A DNA stretch of 64,000 nt, from NCBI RefSeq assembly GCF_023887685.1, contig NZ_JAMWMR010000022.1, forward strand, positions 59,784-123,783. The letters run 5' to 3'. The DNA is from Streptomyces macrolidinus (GTDB lineage Bacteria > Actinomycetota > Actinomycetes > Streptomycetales > Streptomycetaceae). Each line of letters begins with the position of its first letter. The stretch's first letter is position 1. Below are positions 8,648 through 18,173 of the stretch, piece after piece. The position numbers and the translations under genes were made by a program. Under the pieces are notes generated by a model, which was not told where the DNA came from, did not search any database, and saw only the letters and a list, made by a program, of their open reading frames with translations.

Positions 8648-9679
8648 TCACCCGCCCCCCTGCGCGCGGTGGGGCCGCTGGTTCAGGCGGCGGGCCGCTC
8701 GGTCGTTGAGGGCGCCGCACCAGTCACGCAGTCGCCATGCCATCGTATGCCGCGCCCCGTCCGGACCCGGCGTGATGTCCCGCCCCTCGTGCAGCCCACC
8801 GCCGCCCTCTGCGCGGTCCGGCGCGGAGGGCAGCAACCCGGCCATGAGCGCGCTGAGTCGGGTGGTCAGCGCGGGGGCCACGCCATGGGCGAGCGCGGCT
8901 GCCTTCGCCATCGGAGTCAGCACGATCCGGGTCCGCCGCCGCTCCACGGCCGTCACGATGCGGTCGGCGGCGCGGCGCGCGTCCATCGACACCAGAGGGG
9001 CACCGGCGAGGGCCGAGAACCACGCGAACTCCGCGGCCTGGTCCCCGCCGAACTCGGCGGCCAAGTGCGAGCCGGTACGCATCAGTCCGGGGTGGACGGC
9101 CGTCACGCTCACGCCCTGGCCGCGCAGTTCGGCGTGCAGACCTTCGGCGAGCGCTGCGACGGCGGCCTTGGCGCAGGAGTACGGCAGCAGATGCGGTACG
9201 GCGAGCAGCCCGCCGACCGAGCCGATCAGCGCCAGCCTGCCCCCATTGGGGCTGCGCCGCAGCCAGGGCAGGGCTTCGAGCGAGGTGTGCAGGGCGCCCA
9301 GGTAGATGGTGTCCAGGGTCGAACGGAACGCGTCGGCGTCGAGGGACTCCAGGGGTGCGACCTGGATGACACCCGCGTTCGCGATCACCACGTCCACCCC
9401 GTCGTGGGCCTCGGCCGCTTCGGCCATCAGTGACGTGACCGACGCGCGGTCGGTCACGTCGCAGGGCACGCAGTGCACGCGCGCGCCGGACCGCGCGTGG
9501 GTGAGGAACTTCCGCGCGCGGCCCAGTTCCTCCTCGTTCCGCGCGGCGATCGTGACCGCGCACCCGCGCATCAGCAGATGCTCGGCGAGCAGCAGACCGA
9601 GGCCACGCGATCCGCCGGTGACCACCGCCGAGAGGCCTGCCATGGATTCGAGGTACGACCGGGACCGCAGCGATGTCAT
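8648..9679 (-). CDS. SDR family NAD(P)-dependent oxidoreductase, extended C-terminus
   Basis: 343-residue protein starting at ATG 9679, preceded by AGGTGA. The SDR core has TGGSRGLG (about 20-27), IANAGVI, catalytic Ser in IGSVGG, and the Tyr/Lys pair in YSCAKAA with the downstream HPGLMRTG. NANAG-type IANAG replaces NNAG, a common variant. The last roughly 90 residues lie beyond the SDR core and form an Ala/Arg-rich helical tail of no recognised family. The continuous frame extends upstream to 11440 but is antisense to the dehydrogenase and hemerythrin genes. The neighbourhood suggests a stress-related role; substrate unknown. Confidence 0.85.
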   Translation of the reverse strand: MTSLRSRSYLESMAGLSAVVTGGSRGLGLLLAEHLLMRGCAVTIAARNEEELGRARKFLTHARSGARVHCVPCDVTDRASVTSLMAEAAEAHDGVDVVIANAGVIQVAPLESLDADAFRSTLDTIYLGALHTSLEALPWLRRSPNGGRLALIGSVGGLLAVPHLLPYSCAKAAVAALAEGLHAELRGQGVSVTAVHPGLMRTGSHLAAEFGGDQAAEFAWFSALAGAPLVSMDARRAADRIVTAVERRRTRIVLTPMAKAAALAHGVAPALTTRLSALMAGLLPSAPDRAEGGGGLHEGRDITPGPDGARHTMAWRLRDWCGALNDRAARRLNQRPHRAQGGG

Positions 9680-9735
9680 CAGGTTCACCTTCTGTGTCCT
9701 CGGGGTGTGCCGTTGGGGGTGTGCCTTGTGCGTGC

Positions 9736-9815
9736 GTGTGCCTGCCTGTGGGTGCGGGTACCGCGAGGACGCTGGTTCACACAGGTATGCGACTGGTGCC
9801 GTGCCCCTCGGGTAC
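9736..9815 (+). promoter_or_regulatory. Two SigB-type promoter candidates upstream of the formaldehyde dehydrogenase gene
   Basis: Two matches to the Streptomyces coelicolor SigB consensus GnnT-N14-16-GGGTAC/T occur in tandem: GTGT 9736-9739, 16 bases, GGGTAC 9756-9761; and GACT 9791-9794, 15 bases, GGGTAC 9810-9815. The second has the same hexamers and spacing as the promoter at 14458. They lie 117-170 bases before the ATG at 9932. The match to the consensus is direct; SigB use is inference. Confidence 0.55.
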
Positions 9816-9931
9816 CCGGAAGGTCCCGGCGCGGACGGACCGTGTGACAGTGGCGCCACCGCTGACCTGCGGACGGTCGAAGACGGCCCTCCGCCTCCGC
9901 GCCTCTCTCCTCGCCCCTCAGGAAGTGGATC

Positions 9932-11092
9932 ATGAAGGCAGCCGTATACGAAGGACCCCGGAGCGTAGCCGTCAAGGACGTGCCGGACGCGAAGATCGAG
10001 CACCCCTGCGACATCCTGGTGAAGATCACCACCACCAATATCTGCGGTTCGGATCTGCATATGTACGAGGGCCGCACCTCGTTCGAGACCGGGCGCGCCT
10101 TCGGGCACGAGAACCTCGGGCAGGTGGTCGAGGTCGGCTCCGCGGTGCGCAAGGTGAAGGTCGGCGAGTACGTCGTCCTGCCGTTCAATATCGCCTGCGG
10201 GTTCTGCAAGAACTGCGAACGCGGTCTGTCCAACTACTGCCTGACCATGCAGCCGGAACCGGCCATGGCGGGTGCGGCGTACGGGTTCGCCGACATGGGC
10301 CCCTACCAGGGCGGCCAGGCCGAGCTGCTGCGCGTGCCCTACGGCGACTTCAACGCTCTTCGCCTCGGCGAGGACGCGGCCGAGCGCCAGAACGACTATG
10401 TGATGCTCGCGGACATCTTCCCGACCGGCTACCACGCCACCGAGATGGCCGACGTCGAGCCCGGTGACCAGACCGTCGTCTACGGGGCCGGTCCCGTGGG
10501 GCTGATGGCCGCGTACTCGGCGATCCTCAGAGGAGCGAGCCGGGTGTGGGTGACCGACCACCAGCCGGACCGGCTGCGCGTGGCGGAGGCCATCGGGGCC
10601 ATTCCCGTCAACTGCGCCGAGCAGGACCCCGTCGAGGTCGTCAAGGAGGCCACCCTCGGTCTGGGCGCCGACAACGGCTGTGAGTGCGTCGGCTATCAGG
10701 CGCATGACGACCGCGGCCACGAGGACGCCTCCCTCACGCTCAACGGGCTGATCGACGCCGTACGGTTCACGGGGTCCATCGGGGTCGTCGGTGTGTTCGT
10801 GCCCGAGGACCCGGGCGGCGCCAAGGCCCAGAACGACATGGAAGCGAAGGGCAAGGTGCCGATCGACTACGGCCTGATGTGGTTCAAGGGCCAGCGGATG
10901 GGCACCGGTCAGGCGCCGGTCAAGCGGTACAACCGTGCGCTGCGTGATCTGATCGCGGGCGGCAGGGCCGAGCCGGGCTTCGTCGTCTCCCATGAACTCC
11001 GCCTGGACGAGGCGCCGAGCGCGTACGAGCACTTCGACGCCCGTGACGAGGGCTGGACCAAGGTCGTCCTGCACCCCGACGGGTCCCGCTGA
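9932..11092 (+). CDS. Glutathione-independent formaldehyde dehydrogenase (zinc alcohol dehydrogenase family)
   Basis: 386-residue medium-chain dehydrogenase. Catalytic zinc ligands: Cys in NICGSDLHMYEGR and His/Glu in FGHENLG. The lobe binding structural zinc is CGFCKNCERGLSNYC. The Rossmann segment YGAGPVGLMAAY precedes the conserved ECVGYQAHD and the long insertions typical of the PFDH-like group, which oxidises formaldehyde or other aldehydes with tightly bound NAD. ATG 9932 is preceded by AGGAAG. Two SigB-type promoters lie upstream. Good match to the family; the true aldehyde substrate in this host is unproven. Confidence 0.88.
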   Translation: MKAAVYEGPRSVAVKDVPDAKIEHPCDILVKITTTNICGSDLHMYEGRTSFETGRAFGHENLGQVVEVGSAVRKVKVGEYVVLPFNIACGFCKNCERGLSNYCLTMQPEPAMAGAAYGFADMGPYQGGQAELLRVPYGDFNALRLGEDAAERQNDYVMLADIFPTGYHATEMADVEPGDQTVVYGAGPVGLMAAYSAILRGASRVWVTDHQPDRLRVAEAIGAIPVNCAEQDPVEVVKEATLGLGADNGCECVGYQAHDDRGHEDASLTLNGLIDAVRFTGSIGVVGVFVPEDPGGAKAQNDMEAKGKVPIDYGLMWFKGQRMGTGQAPVKRYNRALRDLIAGGRAEPGFVVSHELRLDEAPSAYEHFDARDEGWTKVVLHPDGSR

Positions 11093-11222
11093 CAGGCCCC
11101 AGGGGCCGGTACCCCCGACCGGCGGATGTCTGACGTCGCCCCAGGCGACGTTTCCCGCACTCGCGGCGTGAGACTCGTGAGTCCTGAAGAGGTTGTGACC
11201 GCACAGCTCGGAAGGAGAGGCC

Positions 11223-11783
11223 ATGGGTGACGCACGCGAGGCCTCCACCGCGACGGACAGGGACGTGGTGGACATCCTGCAACAGCAACACGCCGAGATC
11301 CGCAAGCGTTTCGACACCGTGAACGCGGCGCAGGGCGCTCCGAAGAAGAAGGCCTTCGACGAACTGCGCGCTCTTCTCGCCGTGCACGAGACGGCCGAGG
11401 AGATGATCGTGCGCCCCGTCGCGGCCACCACCGCGGGCAAGGACGAGGCTCAGGCGCGCAACGCGGAAGAGAAGGAGGCCAACAAGGTACTGGCCGGCCT
11501 GGAGAAGATGGAGATCGACAGCGACGAATTCCGACGGGAGTTCGCCGAGTTCGAGGCATCCGTGCTGGAACACGCCGCGCATGAGGAGAACGAGGAGTTC
11601 CCGGCCATCCGGGCGGGCCGAAGCCAGGACGACCTCGTCAGGATGGGCCGGCGCCTCCAGCTCGTCGAAGAGCTGGCACCCACGCACCCGCACCCGTCGA
11701 CGGCGGGCGCTCCCGCGGCGCAGTGGATGGTCGGCCCGTTCGCGTCGATGGTGGACCGGGTGCGCGACACACTCGGCCGCTGA
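11223..11783 (+). CDS. Hemerythrin HHE cation-binding domain protein
   Basis: 186-residue four-helix-bundle protein starting at ATG 11223 behind GGAAGGAGAGG. Di-iron ligands fit the HHE pattern: His23 (QQQHAEI), His55 with Glu59 (VHETAEE), then LEHAAHEENEEF. The C-terminal 50 residues are extra to the bundle. Such proteins sense or store oxygen, iron or reactive species. It faces the catalase gene across a strong hairpin, in line with an oxidative-stress island. Confidence 0.88.
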   Translation: MGDAREASTATDRDVVDILQQQHAEIRKRFDTVNAAQGAPKKKAFDELRALLAVHETAEEMIVRPVAATTAGKDEAQARNAEEKEANKVLAGLEKMEIDSDEFRREFAEFEASVLEHAAHEENEEFPAIRAGRSQDDLVRMGRRLQLVEELAPTHPHPSTAGAPAAQWMVGPFASMVDRVRDTLGR

Positions 11784-11811
11784 GACCGACACCCTCAGCC
11801 GCAGACACGGA

Positions 11812-11849
11812 ATGGGGAGCGCGACCGCCGCAGCGGTCGCGCTCCCCAT
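11812..11849. terminator. Bidirectional hairpin between hemerythrin and catalase genes
   Basis: Perfect 17-base-pair stem (11812-11828 with 11833-11849) and a 4-base loop, exactly between two convergent stop codons. The strongest terminator structure in the window. Confidence 0.88.
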
Positions 11850-11865
11850 CTACATCTACTCGGAC

Positions 11866-13986
<2,121 letters not shown>

Positions 13987-14001
13987 GGCTGCGCTCCTTC
14001 G

Positions 14002-14034
14002 CTGTCGGCTGCACTGTCGGCTGCGCTGTCGGCG
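14002..14034. repeat. Tandem 12-base repeat upstream of the catalase gene
   Basis: Three head-to-tail copies of CTGTCGGCTGCA/G at 14002-14013, 14014-14025 and 14026-14034 (last copy partial), between the catalase start at 13986 and the region where its promoter should lie. Confidence 0.7.
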
Positions 14035-14107
14035 AGCGGGAACTGCCCCGCGGGCTTACCCTGCCCGCCGGAGTCGCACGGTCCTGCGGGCTTGCGCCCG
14101 GCCTCCT

Positions 14108-14338
14108 TCAGCCCACCGCCTTCCAGATGGCCAGGGCCACCAGCAGAAGCAGCATGAGGACCATCACCAGCCAGAACGGGGTCATGGCGCCGGGACGCCA
14201 GCCTCTGCGGGGTGCTTCCTGTCGCGGGCCGAGTTCGGAGACACCCGACTCGGCGGGCGGTGCGGCACCAGCGGTCATCTGCGTGTCCTCCGGAACGGAG
14301 AGACCTTCGTCCGGCTTCTCTTCATGGGTCCGGGCCAT
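14108..14338 (-). CDS. Small single-pass membrane protein (DUF6480-like)
   Basis: 76-residue protein. Residues 1-52 are polar and Pro/Glu-rich; residues 53-75 form one hydrophobic helix (FWLVMVLMLLLLVALAIW), so it is a C-terminally anchored membrane protein with the N-terminal part probably cytosolic. The arrangement resembles the actinomycete DUF6480 family, by memory. ATG 14338 has GGGAGAA upstream. A SigB-type promoter (GTGT-N15-GGGTAC) lies about 72 bases upstream on the same strand. Function unknown; the context is general stress. Confidence 0.75.
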   Translation of the reverse strand: MARTHEEKPDEGLSVPEDTQMTAGAAPPAESGVSELGPRQEAPRRGWRPGAMTPFWLVMVLMLLLLVALAIWKAVG

Positions 14339-14409
14339 CGTGTTCTCCCAACCGCGCGCGCTGCCAGAGCCCCCTCCGACCCCCTCCGCCTGGGCATTCC
14401 CCGTGCCGC

Positions 14410-14434
14410 GTACCCGTACGAAGCGGACCTACAC
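14410..14434 (-). promoter_or_regulatory. SigB-type promoter candidate for the small membrane protein gene
   Basis: Read on the minus strand: GTGT (14434-14431), 15 bases, GGGTAC (14415-14410). It fits GnnT-N14-16-GGGTAC and lies about 72 bases before the ATG at 14338. Confidence 0.55.
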
Positions 14435-14457
14435 CCGCAAACAGCCGCGCACATCGC

Positions 14458-14482
14458 GACTAGTCGGCATCACCAGGGGTAC
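14458..14482 (+). promoter_or_regulatory. SigB-type promoter candidate for the DUF2795 gene
   Basis: GACT 14458-14461, 15 bases, GGGTAC 14477-14482; 51 bases before the ATG at 14534. Hexamers and spacing are identical to the promoter at 9791-9815. It is divergent from the promoter at 14410-14434. Confidence 0.6.
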
Positions 14483-14533
14483 CGCGAGACTGTCGGAAGC
14501 AGTGACGTCCTTCGACGACATCAGGAGGTTGAC

Positions 14534-14728
14534 ATGGCACGCGTGAGCCCCGTCGATCTGCAGAAGGCCCTGTCGGGAACCGACTACCCGACCGACCGGG
14601 AGGCACTCGTGGAGTGCGCCAAGCGCAATCACGCCTCGAAGGAGATCACGGAGGAACTCTCCCACCTGCGGAAGAAGACCTTCGACAACCCGGCAGAGGT
14701 GAGCAAGGCCGTCTTCGGCCACAAGTGA
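14534..14728 (+). CDS. DUF2795 domain protein
   Basis: 64-residue protein beginning at ATG 14534 behind AGGAGGT. It matches the short DUF2795 pattern: SPVDLQKALSGTDYPTDREALVECA, then ITEELSHLRKKTFDNPAEVSKAVF at the C-terminus. Members are small, helical and common in actinomycetes; no activity is established. A SigB-type promoter lies 51 bases upstream and a perfect hairpin follows the stop, so it is a monocistronic stress gene. The longer frame that includes it starts antisense to the small membrane protein gene and is not credible. Confidence 0.85.
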   Translation: MARVSPVDLQKALSGTDYPTDREALVECAKRNHASKEITEELSHLRKKTFDNPAEVSKAVFGHK

Positions 14729-14769
14729 CCCACGGAGGCGACCGACCACCGAGGCCTCGTCACGACACC

Positions 14770-14796
14770 AGGCGGGTGGACAGTGTCCACCCGCCT
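14770..14796. terminator. Near-perfect palindromic hairpin after the DUF2795 gene
   Basis: 13-base arms 14770-14782 and 14784-14796 are exact inverted copies around a single G. In RNA it would form a roughly 11-pair stem with a short loop. It lies 42 bases after the stop at 14728 and 43 bases before the UdgX start. Read as a terminator; operator function is an alternative. Confidence 0.65.
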
Positions 14797-14838
14797 CGGA
14801 GACCCCGGAGACCGAAGACCGAAGACCCGGAGACGACC

Positions 14839-15507
14839 GTGGCATCGACGCGCTCTCATGGGCCCGAGGACTACGACGCCGGGCCGTACGTCCCCGCGGA
14901 CGCGGACCTGCGTGCGTTGCGGGAGGCGGCGGTGGGCTGTCATGGCTGCCCGCTGTATCGCGACGCCACACAGACCGTGTTCGGCTCCGGTGACACGTCG
15001 GCCCGCGTGATGCTCATCGGCGAGCAGCCGGGCGATCAGGAGGACCGCAGAGGAGAGCCGTTCGTCGGTCCGGCGGGCGGTGTGCTGACGCGGGCGATCG
15101 AGGAGGCGGGCATCGATCCCGGCGACACGTATGTCACCAACGCCGTCAAGCACTTCAAGTTCGTGGTCGCGGCCCGCGGCAAACGTCGTATCCACAAGCC
15201 GCCGAGTCTGCGCGAGATGACCGCGTGCCGCCCCTGGCTCGCGGCGGAGCTGCGGCTGGTCAGGCCCGAGGTGGTGGTTGCCCTGGGTGCCACCGCGGGC
15301 AAGGCCCTGCTCGGCTCCTCGTTCCGTGTGTCCGAGGAGCGCGGGGTGCCCCGGCCGATGCCCGCGCTCGACGGCGACCCGGCCGACGAAACGCTGGTGG
15401 CCACCATCCATCCCTCCGCCGTCCTACGAGCCGACGACGCGGAGCGGGCGCGGTTGTACGCCGGGCTGGTGGCCGATCTGACGGTGGCCGCGCGGCTGTT
15501 GAGCTGA
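14839..15507 (+). CDS. UdgX-like uracil-DNA glycosylase (KRRIH motif)
   Basis: 222-residue UDG-superfamily protein. Start GTG 14839 with GGAGA upstream. Cys34 and Cys37 (GCHGCPLY) begin the Fe-S cluster site; motif A is GEQPGDQED (61-69); TNAVKHFKF (100-108) follows; and residues 115-119 read KRRIH. That last loop defines UdgX, the class whose His becomes covalently joined to the abasic sugar after uracil removal, leaving a suicide DNA-protein complex (established for Mycobacterium smegmatis UdgX). The C-terminal IHPSAVLR carries motif B. Where family 4 UDGs have a third Cys (VKC), this protein has His105. Located in a stress island with dps. Confidence 0.87.
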   Translation: MASTRSHGPEDYDAGPYVPADADLRALREAAVGCHGCPLYRDATQTVFGSGDTSARVMLIGEQPGDQEDRRGEPFVGPAGGVLTRAIEEAGIDPGDTYVTNAVKHFKFVVAARGKRRIHKPPSLREMTACRPWLAAELRLVRPEVVVALGATAGKALLGSSFRVSEERGVPRPMPALDGDPADETLVATIHPSAVLRADDAERARLYAGLVADLTVAARLLS

Positions 15508-15629
15508 CGCACCAGGACGTCGTCCACCCCGTTCACTCGAACGCGCCGCGCGTCGTCCCCCGGCGGTTCGGCCTGTGCGCCCGAGCGGATCAGGCGCGGT
15601 GGCGGCACCGAGGGACCTCCGTAGGCTTG

Positions 15630-15657
15630 ATCACGTACGAGACGTCTCGTACGTGAT
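15630..15657. promoter_or_regulatory. Perfect 28-base palindrome (operator candidate) upstream of dps
   Basis: Left arm 15630-15643 and right arm 15644-15657 are exact reverse complements with no spacer; the core is TACGAGACGTCTCGTA. A degenerate second copy of the core (TACGAGAAGTCTCTCG) follows about 8 bases downstream. A weak -35-like TTGATC (15627-15632) overlaps the left end. It is 36 bases before the Dps start. Size and symmetry suit a TetR- or MarR-family dimer-of-dimers site; the cognate regulator is unknown. Confidence 0.7.
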
Positions 15658-15693
15658 GTCGCATACGAGAAGTCTCTCGCGAGGAGATACGCC

Positions 15694-16194
15694 ATGCCCG
15701 CTTCCCCTGGAGGTTCCCGCCGTTCGGAGAACGGTGCCGCCGCGTTCGCGGCCTCGCCGCAGTTGACCCGGGCGTTGCAGCAGATCGTGGTGGATCTGGT
15801 CGAACTGCATCTCCAGGGGAAACAGGCCCATTGGAACGTGATCGGCCACAACTTCCGGGATCTGCATCTTCAACTCGACCAGATCGTCGATGACGCCCGG
15901 GAGTCGGCCGATGTCATCGCCGAGCGCATGCGCGCGCTCGGAGCCTGCCCGGACGGCCGCTCCGACACCGTGACGGCGAACACCACACTCCCCGCGTTCC
16001 CGGAGGGCGAGCTGAGTGTGAGTACCGTGGTCGACCTCGTCACCGCGCGGCTGCGCGCCACGGTCGACACCGTACGCACCCACCATGACCAGGTCGACGG
16101 TGAGGATCCCGCCACGGCCGACCTGCTGCACACGATCATCGACAGCCTGGAGAAGCACGCCTGGATGGTCAGCGCGGAGAACCGATCGCACTGA
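15694..16194 (+). CDS. dps: Dps family DNA-protecting ferritin-like protein
   Basis: 166-residue Dps-type protein with the ferroxidase-site signature AHWNVIGHNFRDLHLQLDQ followed by the D-x-x-AER-type ADVIAERMRALG, the usual inter-subunit iron ligands. Start ATG 15694 follows GAGGAGATA. The N-terminal tail of about 25 residues is short and weakly basic, so DNA binding may depend on oligomer surface. Dps dodecamers bind DNA, store iron and consume peroxide. The 28-base palindrome directly upstream implies a dedicated repressor. The next gene (SDR, 52 bases downstream) may be co-transcribed. Confidence 0.88.
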   Translation: MPASPGGSRRSENGAAAFAASPQLTRALQQIVVDLVELHLQGKQAHWNVIGHNFRDLHLQLDQIVDDARESADVIAERMRALGACPDGRSDTVTANTTLPAFPEGELSVSTVVDLVTARLRATVDTVRTHHDQVDGEDPATADLLHTIIDSLEKHAWMVSAENRSH

Positions 16195-16246
16195 CCCCGC
16201 AGTATCACGCCCCCTCTCCCGCGAGCCCTACCCGAAGGACCACGTC

Positions 16247-17017
16247 ATGTCTGCTCCCGTCGTCCTCATCACCGGCGCGCTCACCGGGATCGGCCGCGCG
16301 ACCGCCCTCGCCTACGCCCGCGACGGTGCGAACGTGGTGGTCGGCGGACGCCACCAGGACAAGGGAGACGCACTTGTCGAGGAACTCCGACGCGAGGGCG
16401 GGCAGGGCCTGTTCGTGAAGGCGGACGTGCGCCATGACGCCGAGGTACGCAACCTGGTCGACCGCGCGGTGGAACACTTCGGACGGCTCGACGTCGCCTT
16501 CAACAACGCCGGTACCGAGGGCAAGCTCGCCCCGCTCACAGGGGTGACCGACGAGACGTACGAGAACACCTTCGACACCAACGTGAAGGGCACCCTGCTG
16601 AGCCTGAAGCACGAGTTCCGGGCCATGCAGACGCAGGACGGCGGCGGCAGCATCATCAACGTCAGCTCCGTCTACGGCCTGGTGGGCTACCCCGGGTTCG
16701 CTCTGTATGTCGGCAGCAAGCACGCCGTCGTCGGTATCACCAAGACCGCGGCCCTGGAGGGCGCCAGACACGGCATCCGTGTCAACGCCGTGGCCCCCGG
16801 CTACACACGGACCGAGATGTACGAGCGCGCCACCGGCAGCGACGCCGTACGCGACGCCGTCGACTCCGTTCTGCCGATGGGCCGTGCGGCCGTCCCCGAC
16901 GAGATCGCGGCGGCCGTACAGTACTTGGGCTCCGACAAGGCCTCTTACATCACCGGCCGGACGCTCGCTCTGGACGGCGGCCTGCTGGCGGGCGCACCCC
17001 TCTTCCCCAACACCTGA
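16247..17017 (+). CDS. SDR family oxidoreductase
   Basis: 256-residue short-chain dehydrogenase; ATG 16247 has GAAGGA upstream and begins 7 residues before the strand leading into TGALTGIG. Ala-Leu replaces the usual Ala/Gly-Ser in the cofactor loop. NNAGTEG, catalytic Ser in NVSSVYG, Tyr/Lys in YVGSKHA, APGYTRTEM and TGRTLALDGG are intact. GGRHQDKGD after strand 2 suggests NADP use. It lies 52 bases after dps on the same strand and is likely co-transcribed. It is the fourth SDR in this 17 kb island. Confidence 0.87.
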   Translation: MSAPVVLITGALTGIGRATALAYARDGANVVVGGRHQDKGDALVEELRREGGQGLFVKADVRHDAEVRNLVDRAVEHFGRLDVAFNNAGTEGKLAPLTGVTDETYENTFDTNVKGTLLSLKHEFRAMQTQDGGGSIINVSSVYGLVGYPGFALYVGSKHAVVGITKTAALEGARHGIRVNAVAPGYTRTEMYERATGSDAVRDAVDSVLPMGRAAVPDEIAAAVQYLGSDKASYITGRTLALDGGLLAGAPLFPNT

Positions 17018-17024
17018 CGCGGCA

Positions 17025-18173
17025 TCAGAACCGTTGTCGTCGCTTGCGGTATCCGTCCAAGACGTCCTGGCGGAGCAGGTGACCGAAGCCTGCGGACTCC
17101 AGTCGCAGCCCCAACTGGGCCTCGGTGATGCCGAGATCGACCGCCGTGTCTGCCAAGTGCCAGTTGTTGGCGGCGAGTCTGCTCAGCAGGTGGCCGCGGC
17201 GGACCTGGTTCTCCGACAGGCGGAACGTCTTGAGGTAGGCGATCCTGCCGGTGTCGTCGGTGATGGCCTCGCCGATGTGGTTCTCCTGCTTGGGCCGGAA
17301 CGTCGGCAGGAAGCGGGAGAGCGTGAAGCGTCCCATCCGGTAGACCGTCTGCCAGGCGTACGTGTGCTCCAGCAGGCCGGTCGGCATGGTCGTGTCGTGG
17401 AAGCGCGCCCAGGCGTCCTCCTGTTCGGCGACCGCCGTGCGCAGATGGGCCAGGGAGCGGATGTGCGCGTCAGGTATGCGCGCCCGGAAGTCCTGCACCG
17501 GCGGCATCAACGTGACGTAGTGGTGGATCAGTTCGCCGTACAGGTCCTGCAGGAGTGTGGGGTGGAGTGTGCGGTAGTCGTCGGGATGCGGGACCACGAA
17601 CACAGCCGCGAGCGCGTCGGCGACGTAGACCAGTACGCCGCATTGGCCGGGGTGGATCTCGAAGACGCGCAGTGCGTCGGAGGGTTCGCGTATCTCGGCG
17701 CCCACGTAGGCTTCCTCGACACGCGGGGAGAGCCCTTGGCGGATCGCGCGCTGCGACCACTCCTCCCAGGCGAACGAGGGGCCACCGAAGTGCAGTGCCA
17801 GATAGCCTTCCAGGGCCAGATGCAAGGGAAGGAACCGCAGCCGGTCCCCGGCCTGGCGGCGGGCCGTCCTGCGGTGGATGCGCAGACCCATGACGGCGGT
17901 CGGAGCCGAGTCGTCGTCACTGGCGGAGAGTTGGGTGCCGTAGGCGGCTGCCGGGGTGCCGTCCCCGGTCCATGTGGCGACGAACCCGTGCGGGATGTAG
18001 GAGACATAGCCGTGGCGCGGGCCGACCTGGACCAGACCGGCCGCGCCACCGTAGAGCTGGGCGCGCAGCCGGAGATCCGCGACCGGTTCGTCACGTACGA
18101 GCGGTACCAGGCGGACGGCACCCCAAACCTGTGCGGGGCGGGTGGTCAGGCCGGTCAGGTCCAGTGTGGTCAT
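17025..18173 (-). CDS. ARPP-like domain protein, partner of the Ro60-like gene
   Basis: 382-residue protein with no signal peptide or membrane segment. I place it, from memory, near the ARPP domains described by Burroughs and Aravind in RNA-repair and conflict gene neighbourhoods; the recognisable part is the middle (IREPSDALRVFEIHPGQCGVLVYVADALAAVFVV, taken in two pieces around residues 160-195). The C-terminal region (WHLADTAVDLGITEAQLGLRL) reads like a helix-turn-helix. Its ATG at 18173 overlaps the upstream stop as ATGA, so it is made together with the Ro60-like protein. Likely they act as a pair on RNA. Biochemical role unknown. Confidence 0.6.
   Translation of the reverse strand: MTTLDLTGLTTRPAQVWGAVRLVPLVRDEPVADLRLRAQLYGGAAGLVQVGPRHGYVSYIPHGFVATWTGDGTPAAAYGTQLSASDDDSAPTAVMGLRIHRRTARRQAGDRLRFLPLHLALEGYLALHFGGPSFAWEEWSQRAIRQGLSPRVEEAYVGAEIREPSDALRVFEIHPGQCGVLVYVADALAAVFVVPHPDDYRTLHPTLLQDLYGELIHHYVTLMPPVQDFRARIPDAHIRSLAHLRTAVAEQEDAWARFHDTTMPTGLLEHTYAWQTVYRMGRFTLSRFLPTFRPKQENHIGEAITDDTGRIAYLKTFRLSENQVRRGHLLSRLAANNWHLADTAVDLGITEAQLGLRLESAGFGHLLRQDVLDGYRKRRQRF

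Noticed and set aside
9680..11440. Extension of the SDR frame to a 930-residue minus-strand protein
   Set aside because: Antisense to the formaldehyde dehydrogenase and hemerythrin genes; SDR similarity begins at 9679 with a good ribosome site.
14050..14085. GGGTAA upstream of katE as a SigB promoter
   Set aside because: Last base differs from C/T and no GnnT lies at the right distance.
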